The position numbers and the translations under genes were made by a program. Positions 44,874-52,956 of a stretch of DNA of 64,000 nucleotides are shown here, in pieces. The stretch is from Streptomyces xanthochromogenes (GTDB taxonomy: Bacteria; Actinomycetota; Actinomycetes; Streptomycetales; Streptomycetaceae): assembly GCF_014650455.1 (NCBI RefSeq), contig NZ_BMUZ01000001.1:372001-436000 (forward strand). Reading direction: 5' to 3'. The notes beneath the pieces were generated by a model. That model was not told the origin of the DNA, did no database searches, and saw only the letters and a list, made by a program, of their open reading frames with translations. Position 1 is the stretch's first letter; each line of letters starts with the position of its first letter.

Positions 44874-46109
44874 TCACAGCACCTCGGCCAGGACCTGCGC
44901 CATGACCCGGTAGCCCGCGTCGTTGGGGTGCAGGGCGTCGCCCGAGTCGTAGGCAGGGGCGAGCCGGTCGGGGTCGGACTTCGAGGCGAGCGCCTTGTCG
45001 AAGTCGACGACCGCGTCGAACGCGCCGGAGGTGCGGAGCCAGTCGTTGACCTCGTCACTGACCCGCGCCGCGTGCGCGCCCCAGTGGTCGGAGCCCTTGA
45101 ACGGGAGCAGCGTCGCCCCGACTGCCGTCAGGTCCCTGCTGTGCGCCTGCCGTATCAACTCGCGGTATCCGGCGATGAGTTCGGCGCTGGAGACGACGGG
45201 TGCGGGCACATAGGTGGGCTGCGGGACCGGGCCCCTCCTCGCCTCGCTGAACCCGATGTCGTTGAGGCCTTCGAGCACGACGACGGTTCCGACGCCGGGC
45301 TGGTCGAGCACGTCCCGCCCGAAGCGCGCGGTGGCCCGCTCGCCGTACCAGGCCGAGTCGTTGAGGACGAGGTTGCCGCCGATGCCCGCGTTGACGACGG
45401 GCCGGCCGGTACGTTCGGCCAGCGCGTCGGAGTAGCGCCGGTTCGTGCCCGGCGTCGAGCCGAAGCCGTCCGTGATCGAATCCCCGAGCAGCGCGATACC
45501 GGCGCCCGTGGAGCGGCCGCCCACCTCGACGCCGGAAAGGTAGTACCAGGACTGGCTGGACGCGCCAAAGGCACCGCCCGACACGTCCGCGCGGTGGTCA
45601 CCCTCGGCCCGGTAGGTGTCCGTGAAGCCCTGCGCGTGGAAGGTGGCGGGGCCGGTCGTCCCGGCGAAGTAGAGCGTGACGGTCACCGGGTCGAGCCGGT
45701 CGAGAGCGAGCTCGGCGGCGTCGCTGCGCAGCTCCCCGTGGGCCGGGATGCTCACGGACCGCCGGCCGCCGAAGGTCAACTCCCTTACGGAGTGCGGCTG
45801 CACGGCCGCGCCCCCCGCCGCCCGGGCGACGGTCGCGCCGGTGACGACGAGCGGTGAGGTGCCGTACGCGTTGGAGAGCCGGATGCGTATCCGGTCGCCA
45901 CCCTGAGTGACGCGTACGACCTGGCGGACGCTCTGCCGCGAGAAGCCCTCCTGCGACCAGTTGGGGGTGAAGCCGGTCGCGGGCAGCTGCGGCGAGGCGC
46001 CCCAGGCGGCACTCCAGGCACGCGACGAGCCGGCCCTCGCGGCCGACGGCTGCGCTGCCCCGGCGAGCAGGGCGAGGGTGGCGGCACCGACGGCCAGCGA
46101 CTTGTTCAT
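44874..46109 (-). CDS. secreted SGNH/GDSL-family esterase
   Basis: A 411-residue exported hydrolase. The signal peptide ends near ARA at residue 26 (LAVGAATLALLAGAAQPSAARA). An N-terminal beta domain (about 30-190) precedes the SGNH catalytic domain: block I LLGDSITDGFGS (nucleophile Ser), block II NAGIGGN, block III EGLNDIG, and block V with the Asp/His pair in SGDALHPNDAGY. It hydrolyses esters outside the cell, possibly deacetylating polysaccharides or acting on lipids. ATG 46109. It converges on pccE and has no operon partner. Confidence 0.9.
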   Translation of the reverse strand: MNKSLAVGAATLALLAGAAQPSAARAGSSRAWSAAWGASPQLPATGFTPNWSQEGFSRQSVRQVVRVTQGGDRIRIRLSNAYGTSPLVVTGATVARAAGGAAVQPHSVRELTFGGRRSVSIPAHGELRSDAAELALDRLDPVTVTLYFAGTTGPATFHAQGFTDTYRAEGDHRADVSGGAFGASSQSWYYLSGVEVGGRSTGAGIALLGDSITDGFGSTPGTNRRYSDALAERTGRPVVNAGIGGNLVLNDSAWYGERATARFGRDVLDQPGVGTVVVLEGLNDIGFSEARRGPVPQPTYVPAPVVSSAELIAGYRELIRQAHSRDLTAVGATLLPFKGSDHWGAHAARVSDEVNDWLRTSGAFDAVVDFDKALASKSDPDRLAPAYDSGDALHPNDAGYRVMAQVLAEVL

Positions 46110-46346
46110 GACGTATCTCCCCAGTTCACGGCAGCCCCACGAACCCTAATGGTTCCCTGGTTCCGTTAGCAGGAACCGTAGCACTCGGCCGGACGTAATG
46201 GAACTCCGGGGCCGTTTACCAAGGGGATGGTGGGGCTCCGGATGAACCGGAGGTGCGGTGCCGGTCCGCGAAGGGTCATGTGGCACCAGACGGCGTGAGT
46301 ACCCGTACTCAGGCGCGCCAACGTCCTTGGCCGCACTATCGGTTAC

Positions 46347-46475
46347 ATGCTGTGGTCAGATCCGGAGAACGAGCCCCCGAAGGAACTGCGCGACGCCCAG
46401 GCGATGATGCGCCGGGCGGGCCTGTTCCTCGCCCTCGCCATGGTGGTGGCGATGATCGTGGTCGGCATCCGCTGA
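46347..46475 (+). CDS. 42-residue single-span membrane protein upstream of maf
   Basis: A 42-residue protein: acidic N-terminus (MLWSDPENEPPKELRDAQ), basic MMRRAG, then one membrane span (LFLALAMVVAMIVVGI) ending in Arg. The start is supported by CACTAT 7 nt before ATG 46347 (leaderless). I recall similar 40-residue proteins next to maf in other Streptomyces. Function unknown; it may be a regulator or stabiliser of a membrane complex. The maf promoter begins only about 45 nt after its stop. Confidence 0.75.
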   Translation: MLWSDPENEPPKELRDAQAMMRRAGLFLALAMVVAMIVVGIR

Positions 46476-46535
46476 CCACCCGGGGAGATTCCGCCGAGGA
46501 CCCCCGCGCGGTGCGCGGGACCTACGATGGCGCCC

Positions 46536-47138
46536 ATGACTGCTCAGCGCCGCCTCGTCCTCGCCTCCCAATCCCCCGCCCGGCTCGGGCTGCTCCGCCA
46601 GGCGGGGCTCGCGCCCGAGGTCATCGTCAGCGGCGTCGACGAAGACGCGCTGAGCGCGCCGAGCCCGGCCGAGCTCGCCCTCGTCCTCGCCGAGGCGAAG
46701 GCGGCCGCGGTGGCGGACCGGCCCGAGGCCGCCGGGGCGCTGGTCATCGGCTGCGACTCGGTCCTCGACCTCGACGGGCAGGCCCTCGGCAAGCCCGCCG
46801 ACGCCGAGGACGCCACCGCCCGCTGGAAGTCGATGCGCGGCCGCTCGGGCGTGCTCCGCACCGGGCACTGCGTGATCGACACGGCGACGGGTGAGCGCGC
46901 CTCGCGGACCGCGTCGACCGTCGTACGGTTCGGCGAGCCCACCGACGCGGAGATCGCGGCGTACGTGGCGAGCGGTGAACCCCTTTACGTGGCAGGGGCG
47001 TTCACGCTCGACGGCCGCTCGGCGCCCTTCGTCGACTCGATCGAGGGCAGCCACGGCAACGTGATCGGGCTCAGCCTGCCGCTGCTGCGCACGCTGCTCG
47101 GCGAGCTGGGCGTCTCGATCACCGACCTCTGGGCGTAG
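46536..47138 (+). CDS. maf: Maf-family nucleoside triphosphate pyrophosphatase
   Basis: A 200-residue protein with the Maf signature [19 protein letters not shown] at 6-24, [16 protein letters not shown] (catalytic Asp region, about 71-86) and the [15 protein letters not shown] block near the C-terminus. Maf enzymes hydrolyse dTTP/UTP or modified nucleotides to monophosphates and affect septation. ATG 46536 was chosen over ATG 46527 because TACGAT (46523-46528) is exactly 7 nt upstream, implying a leaderless transcript. In actinobacteria maf commonly sits among the acyl-CoA carboxylase genes, as here. Confidence 0.92.
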   Translation: MTAQRRLVLASQSPARLGLLRQAGLAPEVIVSGVDEDALSAPSPAELALVLAEAKAAAVADRPEAAGALVIGCDSVLDLDGQALGKPADAEDATARWKSMRGRSGVLRTGHCVIDTATGERASRTASTVVRFGEPTDAEIAAYVASGEPLYVAGAFTLDGRSAPFVDSIEGSHGNVIGLSLPLLRTLLGELGVSITDLWA

Positions 47139-47150
47139 GCCCGGGGGCGC

Positions 47151-47627
47151 TCAGACGGCGGCCGGTGCGCCATTGGGCGCGCCGGGCGGCCCGTCCTCGG
47201 GCGCGGCCCCGACCTCCTGCGCGGGACGCTCCTTGGCGTACGTCACCAGCACGAAGACGAGCAGCGCGAGCACGACCATCAGGTAGACGAAGGCCTGCCA
47301 GCCGACCAGTCCGACGGTGAACGCGCCGAGCACCGCGTGCACCACCGCGCAGGCGATCAGCGTGATGCGGGCGAACCGGCCGAGGGCGCGGTCCCGGATG
47401 CCGATGATCAGCAGCAGGATTCCGCAGAGGACGAGGAAGAGTCCGAACAGGGCGCCCGCGACCCAGGACCCGACGGAGATCGCGTGCGGATCGATCCCGG
47501 CCATGGACATGTTCTGGTTGCGGGCGACCAGGCCGAGCACCCAGTTGACCAGCACGACACCGCACGCCTCGACGAGGAGAACGAGCGCGGCCACGATGGC
47601 GATCAGTCGGCGCAACACGCCCGACAC
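47151..47627 (-). CDS. four-span conserved membrane protein
   Basis: A 158-residue membrane protein with spans at about 5-30, 50-75, 82-104 and 108-128 and a Pro/Ala/Glu-rich C-terminal tail. Conserved bits include VNWVLGLVARNQNMSMAGIDPHAISVGSW-like sequence between spans 1 and 2. No known domain. It starts at GTG 47627 and converges on maf with 12 nt between stops. It is always, as I recall, found between maf and the acc alpha gene in Streptomyces. Function unknown. Confidence 0.75.
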   Translation of the reverse strand: MSGVLRRLIAIVAALVLLVEACGVVLVNWVLGLVARNQNMSMAGIDPHAISVGSWVAGALFGLFLVLCGILLLIIGIRDRALGRFARITLIACAVVHAVLGAFTVGLVGWQAFVYLMVVLALLVFVLVTYAKERPAQEVGAAPEDGPPGAPNGAPAAV

Positions 47628-48019
47628 CCCCTGTTACCCGTAGTACGGCTGTGGCGCGCACGCTACTAACCAGTAATGGTTCGTACAAGGGTCCGTACAA
47701 GAACGATGGCCCGTCGAGACCCGAGACGGCTCGGTACCCGGGGGCACGGCCGCAAAGAGGCCGCAAAGAATCATTCGGCCATTCGTAGGGACCCCACAAA
47801 GAAACCCGGGGGCGCGCTGACCGACGGGACAGAGACCTTGCCCACACCACACCGCTACTGTGCGGTACGGGAGCCCGGCGTACCGTGGTGCGACAAGGGA
47901 TTTCGCGACTTGAGCGTGCCTCGAATCACACTCCGTGTGGGCAAGCTCACCATTGGGGATGGGTCGTAAGCCAGTGTGCGGCTTCCCTAAACTCAGCTTG
48001 TTTCAAGGAGGGAGCCATC
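47628..48019. promoter_or_regulatory. 392-bp divergent control region upstream of the carboxylase alpha gene
   Basis: No gene is seen. Notable items are a tandem direct repeat GGCCGCAAAGA x2 (47748-47769), two CGTACAAG boxes (47682 and 47693), a CACAC-TCC-GTGTG palindrome (47927-47939), and a -10-like TAAACT (47988-47993) ahead of the RBS AAGGAGG (48005-48011). Which of these are control sites is not known. Confidence 0.45.
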
Positions 48020-49774
48020 GTGCGCAAGGTGCTCATCGCCAACCGAGGCGAAATCGCTGTCCGTGTTGCCCGGGCCTGCCGGGATGCCGGGATCGCGAGC
48101 GTAGCCGTCTACGCCGATCCGGACCGGGATGCGTTGCATGTCCGGGCAGCGGACGAGGCATTCGCCCTGGGCGGTGACACCCCGGCGGCCAGCTATCTGG
48201 ACATCGCCAAGGTGCTCGCGGCCGCGGCCGACTCCGGAGCGGACGCGGTCCACCCGGGCTACGGATTCCTGTCCGAGAACGCCGAGTTCGCCCAGGCGGT
48301 GCTCGACGCGGGTCTGACCTGGATCGGCCCGCCCCCGCAGGCCATCCGTGACCTCGGCGACAAGGTGGCTGCCCGTCACATCGCGCAGCGCGCGGGCGCC
48401 CCGCTGGTCGCCGGTACGCCGGACCCGGTCTCGGGCGCGGACGAGGTCGTGGCGTTCGCCAAGGAACACGGCCTGCCCATCGCCATCAAGGCGGCCTTCG
48501 GCGGCGGCGGTCGCGGCCTCAAGGTCGCCCGCACCCTCGAAGAGGTCCCCGAGCTCTACGACTCGGCCGTCCGCGAGGCCGTCGCCGCGTTCGGCCGCGG
48601 CGAGTGCTTCGTCGAGCGCTACCTCGACAAGCCCCGTCACGTCGAGACCCAGTGCCTCGCCGACACCCACGGCAACGTGGTCGTCGTCTCCACCCGTGAC
48701 TGCTCGCTCCAGCGCCGCCACCAGAAGCTGGTCGAGGAAGCCCCCGCCCCGTTCCTGAGCGAGGCGCAGAACGCCGAGCTGTACGCCGCCTCGAAGGCGA
48801 TCCTGCGCGAGGCCGGCTATGTCGGCGCGGGCACCGTCGAGTTCCTCGTGGGCGCCGACGGCACGATCTCCTTCCTGGAGGTCAACACCCGCCTCCAGGT
48901 CGAGCACCCGGTCACCGAAGAGGTCACCGGCATCGACCTGGTCCGCGAGATGTTCCGCATCGCCGACGGCGAGGCCCTCGGCTACGACGACCCGGTCATG
49001 CGCGGCCACTCCTTCGAGTTCCGCATCAACGGCGAGGACCCGGGCCGCGGCTTCCTGCCCGCCCCCGGCACCGTCACCGTGTTCGCGCCGCCGTCCGGCC
49101 CGGGTGTCCGCCTGGACGCGGGCGTCGAGTCCGGCTCGGTCATCGGCCCCGCCTGGGACTCGCTGCTGGCCAAGCTCATCGTCACCGGCGCCACCCGCGA
49201 GCAGGCCCTCCAGCGTGCCGCGCGCGCCCTGGCGGAGTTCAACGTCGAGGGCATGGCGACCGCGATTCCCTTCCACCGCGCGGTAGTTGTCGATCCCGCG
49301 TTCACGGCCGACCCGTTCACCATCCACACCCGGTGGATCGAGACCGAGTTCGTCAACGAGATCCCGGCGTTCACGGCCCCGGCCGACGCCGAGTCGGACG
49401 AGGAGCCGGGCCGCGAGACGGTCGTCGTCGAGGTCGGCGGCAAGCGTCTTGAGGTCTCCCTGCCGTCCTCCCTCGGCATGACCCTGGCCCGCACCGCGGC
49501 CGCCGGTGGCGCCAAGCCCAAGCGCCGCGCCGCCAAGAAGGCCGGCTCCGCCGCCTCCGGCGACACCCTCGCCTCGCCCATGCAGGGCACGATCGTCAAG
49601 GTCGCGGTCGAGGAGGGCCAGGAGGTCAAGGAGGGCGACCTCGTCGTGGTCCTGGAGGCCATGAAGATGGAGCAGCCCCTCAACGCCCACCGCTCCGGCA
49701 CGGTCAAGAGCCTCGCGGCGGAGGTCGGCGCGTCCGTGTCCTCCGGCGCGGCGATCTGCGAGATCAAGGACTGA
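48020..49774 (+). CDS. accA2: acetyl/propionyl-CoA carboxylase alpha subunit (biotin carboxylase + BCCP)
   Basis: A 584-residue protein. The biotin carboxylase domain (1-450) has [18 protein letters not shown] at the start, the ATP-grasp Gly-rich loop [15 protein letters not shown], and the [14 protein letters not shown] catalytic block. A Lys/Ala-rich linker leads to the biotinyl domain with EAMKME at 546-551, so Lys549 carries biotin. It carboxylates biotin with ATP and bicarbonate, then works with a beta subunit such as PccB (42938). S. coelicolor has near-identical AccA1 and AccA2 that serve both ACC and PCC; the symbol follows gene order. GTG 48020 has a strong AAGGAGG RBS. birA nearby supplies biotinylation. 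Confidence 0.93.
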   Translation: MRKVLIANRGEIAVRVARACRDAGIASVAVYADPDRDALHVRAADEAFALGGDTPAASYLDIAKVLAAAADSGADAVHPGYGFLSENAEFAQAVLDAGLTWIGPPPQAIRDLGDKVAARHIAQRAGAPLVAGTPDPVSGADEVVAFAKEHGLPIAIKAAFGGGGRGLKVARTLEEVPELYDSAVREAVAAFGRGECFVERYLDKPRHVETQCLADTHGNVVVVSTRDCSLQRRHQKLVEEAPAPFLSEAQNAELYAASKAILREAGYVGAGTVEFLVGADGTISFLEVNTRLQVEHPVTEEVTGIDLVREMFRIADGEALGYDDPVMRGHSFEFRINGEDPGRGFLPAPGTVTVFAPPSGPGVRLDAGVESGSVIGPAWDSLLAKLIVTGATREQALQRAARALAEFNVEGMATAIPFHRAVVVDPAFTADPFTIHTRWIETEFVNEIPAFTAPADAESDEEPGRETVVVEVGGKRLEVSLPSSLGMTLARTAAAGGAKPKRRAAKKAGSAASGDTLASPMQGTIVKVAVEEGQEVKEGDLVVVLEAMKMEQPLNAHRSGTVKSLAAEVGASVSSGAAICEIKD

Positions 49775-49787
49775 TCCCCTTGACGCG

Positions 49788-49821
49788 AGGAGCCCCGGTC
49801 GCCAACGCGGCCGGGGCTCCT
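49788..49821. terminator. terminator after the alpha subunit gene
   Basis: AGGAGCCCCGG (49788-49798) pairs perfectly with CCGGGGCTCCT (49811-49821); it lies between convergent genes. Confidence 0.85.
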
Positions 49822-49833
49822 GCGTGTTGAGCA

Positions 49834-50046
49834 TCAGACGGTACGGAACGCTCCGGCCTTGACCCCGGCGACGAACGCGACGAACGCGCCCACGGGGAGG
49901 TCGAGCACGGGCCCGCCCCGGTCCTTGGAGTCCCGGACCGGGACGGTGCCGCGTGAGCCTCTGAGGTTTGCGGCGACCTCGACGCACTGGCCGCCGTTGT
50001 TGCTGTAGGAGGACGTGAACCAACGGGGGGTTTCGTCGGTCTTCAC
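49834..50046 (-). CDS. DUF397 protein, copy 2
   Basis: A 70-residue DUF397 protein: RWFTSSYSNNGGQCVEVAAN, then VPVRDSKDRGGPVLDLPVGAF. GTG 50046 has GGAAGGG upstream. It lies 28 nt after an almost identical DUF397 gene (50075-50284). DUF397 proteins partner adjacent XRE regulators of the WhiJ/AbaA type and are thought to modulate their DNA binding in development and antibiotic control. The frame is open far upstream, into the first copy; that is an artefact. Confidence 0.88.
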   Translation of the reverse strand: MKTDETPRWFTSSYSNNGGQCVEVAANLRGSRGTVPVRDSKDRGGPVLDLPVGAFVAFVAGVKAGAFRTV

Positions 50047-50074
50047 GGGTTGCCCTTCCAGAGCTGTCAGGGTG

Positions 50075-50284
50075 TCAGATACTGCGCAAATTACCCGACT
50101 TGACGCCCTCAATGAAGGCGGAGAACGCGCCAGCGGGGAGGTCGAGGACCGGACCGCCCTGATCCTTGGAGTCCCGGACCGGGACGATGCCGCGCGAGGC
50201 GACGAGGTTTGCGGCGACCTCGACGCACTGGCCGCCATTGCTGCTATAGGAGGAGGTGAACCAACGCGGGCTTTCGGTCGTCAC
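50075..50284 (-). CDS. DUF397 protein, copy 1 (coupled to the XRE gene)
   Basis: A 69-residue DUF397 protein (PRWFTSSYSSNGGQCVEVAAN, then IVPVRDSKDQGGPVLDLPAGAF). Its GTG start overlaps the XRE stop in a GTGA, so it is translationally coupled to the regulator. About 70 percent of residues match copy 2 by eye, and differences cluster at the ends, which indicates tandem duplication. Confidence 0.9.
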   Translation of the reverse strand: MTTESPRWFTSSYSSNGGQCVEVAANLVASRGIVPVRDSKDQGGPVLDLPAGAFSAFIEGVKSGNLRSI

Positions 50285-51108
50285 GGGGTGCCCTTTCGTA
50301 ACTGTTCGATCATGGCCACGGACTCCGCCTGCGAAGCGGATTCGGCCTGCAACTGATGGTAGGCCGTCAACAACGGCTGCACGAAGCGGATATCACGCTC
50401 CAGACGACCTTGCTGCGCAGATTCGGCGTAAGCGAGATGCGACCTATCCGAGAGCGCGAGAAGGGTCACGGGCAGGTCGAACGCTCGGCGCTCGCCGAGG
50501 TCGTACGGCGCCACCTGGAGCACTGTCGTGGGCAGTTCAGCAAACGCGACGAGCCGGTCCAACTGCGCTGCCATCACACTCCGGCCACCCACCGGCCGCC
50601 GCAGGCAACTCTCATCCAGCACCGTGTAGACCAGAGGTGGGACCGCTCGCTCCAGAGCTGCTTGCCGACGGGCGAAGAGTGCCAGTCGCTCCTCTGCCTG
50701 CTGTTCCGTGATCGCGCCTCGCCGTACCGCCCCCGTAGCAATCGCGGCGGTGTACTCCTGAGTCTGGAGCAGTCCAGGAATGATCCCCAGCTCGAAGAGC
50801 CTGATCTCGACCGCTTGCCCCTCATGCACGACGAACTCCGGGAAGCCCTCCAGCACGGCGGAATGCCGGGCAGCCTGCCCCTGCCGTTGAAGCCGGTCCC
50901 CCGTGCCAAAGGCACGATCCGCACTGTTCGCGAAGCGGGTAGTTGGAGGTCGGCGGCCAGTTTCGACGGCGGAAATGTGCGTCCCGGAGTACCCGATGCG
51001 CTCGGCCAGGTCGTCCTGTGTCCACCCGCGCTCGTCGCGCAACGTGCGCAACCGGTCCCCGAAGGCCGCACCCGGCGAACTTTCGGGGTCCAACTCCTTG
51101 CGGTTCAT
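50281..51108 (-). CDS. XRE family regulator with DUF5753 (WhiJ-type)
   Basis: A 275-residue regulator. The helix-turn-helix lies at about 15-75 (GDRLRTLRDERGWTQDDLAERIGYSGTHISAVETGRRPPT). The DUF5753 domain spans about 95-270 (FELGIIPGLLQTQEYTAAI is its signature). In Streptomyces dozens of such regulators pair with DUF397 partners; WhiJ, the best studied, affects sporulation. The group is encoded with small partners on both sides: DUF397 genes downstream and three small genes divergent. The palindrome at 51185 is the likely operator. ATG 51108. Confidence 0.9.
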   Translation of the reverse strand: MNRKELDPESSPGAAFGDRLRTLRDERGWTQDDLAERIGYSGTHISAVETGRRPPTTRFANSADRAFGTGDRLQRQGQAARHSAVLEGFPEFVVHEGQAVEIRLFELGIIPGLLQTQEYTAAIATGAVRRGAITEQQAEERLALFARRQAALERAVPPLVYTVLDESCLRRPVGGRSVMAAQLDRLVAFAELPTTVLQVAPYDLGERRAFDLPVTLLALSDRSHLAYAESAQQGRLERDIRFVQPLLTAYHQLQAESASQAESVAMIEQLRKGTP

Positions 51109-51184
51109 CAGCGCTCACCCAACTCCCCGTGCAGATAGCGCAAGTTGAAGGCATCCCCACTCTAAGTCACGCTGAACGCGCTTG

Positions 51185-51200
51185 GTAGTGAAACCACTAC
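51185..51200. promoter_or_regulatory. GTAGTG-N4-CACTAC palindrome between XRE and divergent small genes
   Basis: Perfect 6-4-6 inverted repeat (GTAGTGAAACCACTAC) 16 nt before GTG 51217 and about 75 nt from the XRE start. Its position in the only intergenic space of the divergent cluster makes it a candidate binding site of the XRE protein. Confidence 0.5.
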
Positions 51201-51216
51201 AGAGAGGAGCGCTGCC

Positions 51217-51477
51217 GTGTGTACGCAGAGCGGTTCGCCTCACGCACAGCAACCCACCCCCACCCCCACCCCCGGCACGCTGATGGTGGACACCGGCCGG
51301 GCGGACCGGGTCGGAGAGTTCCGCGGGGTCGCCGGGCCCTACTGGTCGCTGCGGCCGATGGCCGGCGGAACCGAATGGGAGGCGGAGCCCGCCAGAGTCC
51401 GCCCCCCGACCCCCGCGGAGCGCATCGGCGCCGAGAACGCGCGGTGCAACGCCCGGAGCCGGGGGGATGTGCTGTGA
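51217..51477 (+). CDS. small conserved WhiJ-cluster protein (DxGRxDRVGEFRG type)
   Basis: An 86-residue protein with a Pro/Thr-repeat N-terminus followed by a conserved block MVDTGRADRVGEFRGVAGPYWSLRPMAGG, then an EWEAEPARVRPPTPAERIGAENAR tail. I recall this small family as frequent beside XRE/DUF397 clusters. No function is known. GTG 51217 has AGAGAGGAG upstream. Its stop overlaps the next gene (GTGA). Confidence 0.75.
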   Translation: MCTQSGSPHAQQPTPTPTPGTLMVDTGRADRVGEFRGVAGPYWSLRPMAGGTEWEAEPARVRPPTPAERIGAENARCNARSRGDVL

Positions 51478-51830
51478 GGGAGGGCGAGGCGGAGTACCGG
51501 TGCAGTGTGCGGGCCGAGCTGCGCATCGAGGGGCAGGGCACCGCGATGCTGATCAACGCCTATGGCACCCCCTCGGCGGTGCTCGCGGCATCGTGGCTGC
51601 GGGGTCAAGCGGCTTGGTGCATGGGCAAGTTGGGGGAAGGGGACGCCTCCGGCAGGCGGCTCGCGGCCTGGCTGGGCGACGAGACCGCGCAGTGGCGGCT
51701 CTTCGCGGCGCTGATGGCGGGCGAGAGCGTGCCCGTACGGGTCCACGAGGGCGGGACCATCGTGCTGCTGCACGCCCGGCGCGTGGACGCACCCGCGGGC
51801 CGGACTCGGCGTGGACGGGGTGCCCGGTGA
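51474..51830 (+). CDS. small hypothetical protein of the WhiJ-type cluster
   Basis: A 118-residue protein beginning at GTG 51474 inside a GTGA overlap. A globular body (LINAYGTPSAVLAASWLRGQAAWCMGKL, then WLGDETAQWRLFAALMAGESVPVRVHEGG) is followed by an Arg-rich tail. No recognised domain. Tight coupling with both neighbours shows it is a real operon member. Confidence 0.65.
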   Translation: MREGEAEYRCSVRAELRIEGQGTAMLINAYGTPSAVLAASWLRGQAAWCMGKLGEGDASGRRLAAWLGDETAQWRLFAALMAGESVPVRVHEGGTIVLLHARRVDAPAGRTRRGRGAR

Positions 51831-52114
51831 ACCCCGCGGCACGCCAAATTCGGCGTGGGAGTGCCGAGTTGGGCCGCGCCCTGCTGGCCGCGGGGGTGGT
51901 GCGCGGCGACCGGGCGTCCGCGTTCGCCGCGACGGACTTCGAAGCGCCGCGGCCGGGGCCGGTCAGTCCGCGTTCCTGCCCGGCGTGCGCTCTGGTCGTG
52001 GCGGTCCTGGAGGGGGCGGTGGCTCGGCGCAGCCGGGCACTGGCGCTGGCGGGTCTTGAGCTCGCGGCCGGGCACAAGAGGCTTGGTCATCCCTCGGACC
52101 GCCGGGCGCCCTGA
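51827..52114 (+). CDS. small hypothetical CxxC protein ending the WhiJ-type cluster
   Basis: A 95-residue protein starting at GTG 51827 in another GTGA overlap. It is Ala/Arg-rich, with a CPAC pair (PRSCPACALVVAVLEGAVARR) and a mainly helical outline. The C-terminus runs close to a dispersed repeat. No function known. The chain of three GTGA overlaps implies stoichiometric synthesis of the three small proteins. Confidence 0.6.
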   Translation: MNPAARQIRRGSAELGRALLAAGVVRGDRASAFAATDFEAPRPGPVSPRSCPACALVVAVLEGAVARRSRALALAGLELAAGHKRLGHPSDRRAP

Positions 52115-52143
52115 GCCCGCTGGTTGGGCGCGGCCCGGCGTTG

Positions 52144-52345
52144 TTGCGCAGTTCCCCGCGCCCCTGGCCGTACCGGTGCTGGCCGGTGCAGGCAGACCCA
52201 GCCCGTCCGGCGTTTGAGGACGAGCGCCCTCAAGGCGCGATACGGGGTCCGGGGCACAGCCCCAGGAGCCGAGTCATTCGGTCCGCCGCACGGGCGGGCG
52301 GGTGGGCAAACCCGCCGGGGTCCGGGGCGGAGCCCCGGGGCTACG
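52144..52345. repeat. composite intergenic repeat, mirror copy of 38161-38389
   Basis: In order: the GCGCAGTTCCCCGCGCCCC module (about 52146-52164), the 27-bp module identical to the reverse complement of 38202-38228 (52200-52226), then GGGGTCC-type modules (about 52243-52272 and 52317-52342, the latter GGGGTCCGGGGCGGAGCCCC). It fills the gap 52115-52380 between the small-gene cluster and the TetR gene. Confidence 0.8.
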
Positions 52346-52380
52346 GGCGGGCGGGTGGGCAAGGGTGGCATCCTGGACGC

Positions 52381-52956
52381 ATGGATGGGCATGCGACCGC
52401 GGGGCGACCCCTGCGCGCCGACGCGCGACGCAACCACGACCGCCTCCTGGCCACGGCCAGAGCCGCCTTCGCGGAGCGGGGCGCGGACACCTCCCTGGAG
52501 GACGTGGCCCGCACCGCGGGCGTGGGCATCGGCACCCTGTACCGGCACTTCCCCACCCGTCAGGCCCTGCTGGGCGCGGTGTTCCAGAGCGAGGTGGACA
52601 TACTGCTCACCCGCTCAAGGGAGTTGCTGGACGCCGAGCAGCCCTGCACCGCGCTGATCGAGTGGCTGCGCGCGATCATCACGCACGCGGGCCTGTACCG
52701 GGGCCTGGCCCGGTCCCTCATGTCGGCGTCGGGCGACGCGAGTTCGGCCCTGGCGCGGTGCAGCGAGCCGATGCGGGAGGCGGGTGACGCCCTGCTCGTA
52801 CGGGCTCGGGAAGCCGGTTCCGTACGGGCCGGCGTCACCATCGCCGACCTCCTTCAGCTGACCAACGCCATCGCGCTGGCCGCCGAACAGTCGCCGGACG
52901 ACCCGGAGTTGGCCGACCGGCTGCTCGCCCTCACCTACCGGGGCCTCAAGAACTAG
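52381..52956 (+). CDS. TetR/AcrR family transcriptional regulator
   Basis: A 191-residue regulator. The HTH is at about 15-60 (LLATARAAFAERGADTSLEDVARTAGVGIGTLYRHFPTRQALL); the C-terminal ligand domain (about 85-185, ALIEWLRAIITHAGLYRGLARSL) resembles the SbtR-like group that often controls exporters or oxidoreductases. ATG 52381 follows a CATCCT box by 6 nt. Its stop overlaps the convergent deoR stop (CTAG at 52953-52956). The target is unknown. Confidence 0.88.
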   Translation: MDGHATAGRPLRADARRNHDRLLATARAAFAERGADTSLEDVARTAGVGIGTLYRHFPTRQALLGAVFQSEVDILLTRSRELLDAEQPCTALIEWLRAIITHAGLYRGLARSLMSASGDASSALARCSEPMREAGDALLVRAREAGSVRAGVTIADLLQLTNAIALAAEQSPDDPELADRLLALTYRGLKN

